Shown in pieces: positions 62,117-64,000 of a stretch of DNA of 64,000 bases. The first letter of the stretch is position 1. Every line of letters begins with the position of its first letter. The notes below the pieces were generated by a model. That model saw only the letters and a list, made by a program, of their open reading frames with translations, was not told the origin of the DNA and did not search any database. A program made the translations under genes and the position numbers. This DNA is from Lanius collurio (Eukaryota > Chordata > Aves > Passeriformes > Laniidae): positions 15,402,714-15,466,713 of the forward strand of contig JACBWW010000008.1 of the NCBI GenBank assembly GCA_020086605.1. Reading direction: 5' to 3'.

Positions 62117-64000
62117 CAGAATCAAGGGGAAGGTGTGCGAGTCTCTGGGAAACTTTACAGGACCCCAGATGGGTAAGGAGAAAGGATGGCCAGACATGCC
62201 CCCTGGACCAGAAAGAGTCATGAAGATGTGTGCAGGATGTAGAGGAGCTTCATAATACTCAGCAGCCCTGACCCTGATTTTGCAAAAATAGGTGGTCTTC
62301 CCTAATAGTCTCCAGTTTGTGTCACATTATTTGCCTTCCATCTCTTCCTTCATGTGTGCATGTTCCTAAGAGTTCACACTGTCAGTGCACTGCGGAGCTG
62401 CAGCCCCAAACATCCCCAGGCTGCATGAGAAGGGTTCTCCTCAGGCATGGCAAGCAGTGCTCAGCAGGCCACTGCAGCTGCGCGAAGCCTGTGTGCACTT
62501 GTGTCTTGCTCTTCAGCTCACCCTTCTGGCAGCCAAACAATTTCGCCCTCACACAGGCACTTGGGGCATGAGGACAGAATGATCCACTCAGAGCTTGTGC
62601 TTGTCTCAGAGCAAGCTGGAGTGCTGGCCCCTCTGCAAGGGTCTGGCTGCTGAGGATTTCAAATGCCATTACTGTAGAGGGGTTTGACCTTCCTTCTGTT
62701 CTATTTTACTGAATTTTTTTTTCTCTTTTACCCAACAGTCAAATACCTTCCTTTCATTAGTTACATCACATTTTTATTTCAAAACCTGAAAAACAATGTT
62801 TTCCCATTGAATAGGAGCGTGAAGCACTGAGATAATCTTGCCACTTAATGCCCCAGTCTATCCGTGGGAGGGTCAGCTACTTAAGCACATCTGCAGCTTG
62901 CTGATTGTCTGAAAACCATGCAGATTAGCCAAAAATCCATTTCACAGCTGTGGATGCTTCCTGGGCAACAGATTCTGCTGTTGATTTGCTAGTTCTGATC
63001 TGGCTTGTGGGAAAGAACAGGCACTATGAGGAGCTGCATGCTCTAGTCCATGTCTTCTTTTCATTCAGTGCAGAAATGAGGTTAGATCAGCACATTTGTC
63101 CAAGGATTTTCTGATCCTCCTTTCCTGCAAAGTTACCTCTGTCTTTCTTATGGACCCAGAATGGTGCTGGCAGTGTGGAGGAACCAGCTTGCCCAGCATG
63201 GTGTCTCCTTACCCTGTGACTGAGCCTTGTCCTGTTCTGTCTGGCTTGTGCATGGGCAATGCAAGCTAAGTTGATTGATGGCATCATTGCACTTAATTGT
63301 ATCTAGTGAGTCTCACAGCAAGAAGCACATTCATGCAACCTCTGGTTGCCTCGTGTAGTATTGGTGTTTGCATTCTGGTAGACATCCGTGCCACTGGATG
63401 CTACTTAGTGACTATTTTAGAAACCTCTCATGGGATAACATTGGAAAGAAGAGGTGCGGGTTTCCAGTTCAGCTTTAGTCTCATATTATCTTGGCATCCC
63501 ACAACACCCTGACAGAGGCCTGACATGGGTCTGGAATTCACAGACCACATGACTTGCTGTCATGAGTTCACCAGAAGAAGACAATGCTACCGATTTCTGT
63601 GTTAGCACTTCATTGATTTAAAATTTACAACATATCTTTGGGGAAGATGATGTTTGCTGATCATCTGTTTCATACCTGCAGGGATTTGGGACTTTGTTTT
63701 TATTCACACAAAAGCAGCTTGTGATAAACTAGGAAATGCCTGTATTATTCTGTGGATGATGGAACATGTTGAAGTATGTCTGATTCTGATGCATAAATGT
63801 TGTGGATCAAAAAGCACTGTTAATAGAAGCAAGCAGGAAAGGCAGCACACCAGTCTGGGTGAGGAGCATCCGTAGCAGACATCAAGAGGCAGGATTATAG
63901 CCTTGAAGAGGAAACTCCTCCACCCCACTATCCACTCCCATGGCATGGCTGATTCCCCACGGAAAAGATAGAGGGATCAAGGAGAAGTGGACAACTCATG
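59281..64000. other. Non-coding stretch, nothing recognised
   Basis: No gene is recognised. A 30-base poly(A) run at 62,086-62,115 is listed separately. GC-richer patches at 60,420-61,500 and 62,380-62,660 carry overlapping frames on both strands (for example 125 codons at 61,142-61,519 plus, 95 codons at 62,382-62,669 minus), with no recognisable domain. Confidence 0.55.
62086..62115 (+). repeat. Poly(A) tract, 30 bases
   Basis: This is the longest homopolymer in the window: 30 uninterrupted A. An A tail of this purity would fit a young poly(A)-tailed retroposon, yet the several hundred bases upstream match no retroposon I recognise. It may be a simple expansion. Confidence 0.95.

Noticed and set aside
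1..64000. CRISPR array, bacterial operon, phage or plasmid features
   Set aside because: No regularly spaced repeats, no ribosome-binding-site-led gene series, and the CR1 elements identify vertebrate nuclear DNA.

Overview
The window looks like vertebrate nuclear DNA, most probably from a bird and plausibly a passerine. It contains several CR1 LINE fragments with the 5' truncation, 3'-end sequence and ORF2 reading frame usual for bird CR1, and long-terminal-repeat sequences of a type I associate with avian endogenous retroviruses. The rest is moderately AT-rich, mostly unique sequence with mononucleotide tracts. There is no operon structure, bacterial gene, CRISPR array or phage. The species call rests on recalled repeat consensus sequences, not on a search.

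I found no host protein-coding exon, tRNA, rRNA or known ncRNA that I can support. Every open reading frame over about 60 codons is a product of a retroelement, of low-complexity sequence, of an N run, or is unrecognised. The window is best read as intergenic or deep intronic sequence, and I cannot tell which.

Layout: 1-7,490 is unique sequence with a CT-rich tract at 4.2 kb and a GC-richer patch with overlapping ORFs at 5.2-6.1 kb. A decayed CR1 (minus strand) lies at 7.5-8.2 kb. At 11.27-11.63 kb an older CR1 tail is followed by a younger CR1 ORF2 piece that runs into a gap (N 11,629-11,954). A nearly 1-kb ERV LTR-like element occupies 17.5-18.5 kb. A second gap (N 26,510-26,879) ends in a GGAGA pentanucleotide repeat. 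A weak LTR candidate lies at 28.6-28.9 kb. A CR1 ORF2 fragment at 36.9 kb runs into the third gap (N 37,130-37,485). A CR1 3' tail is at 40.2 kb and a G-quadruplex motif at 42.8 kb. A fragment related to the 17.5-kb element is at 48.9-49.3 kb. The best-preserved CR1 (minus strand) is at 54.7-55.2 kb. A probable solo LTR with a promoter-like block (inverted CCAAT box, GC box, TATA box) is at 58.6-59.3 kb.

I did not find a convincing new biological system. The most checkable unexplained signals are the G4 motif at 42.8 kb, the promoter-like block at 58.8-58.9 kb, and three inverted-repeat structures at 32.5, 55.45 and 57.25 kb. All could be chance or parts of unrecognised repeats.
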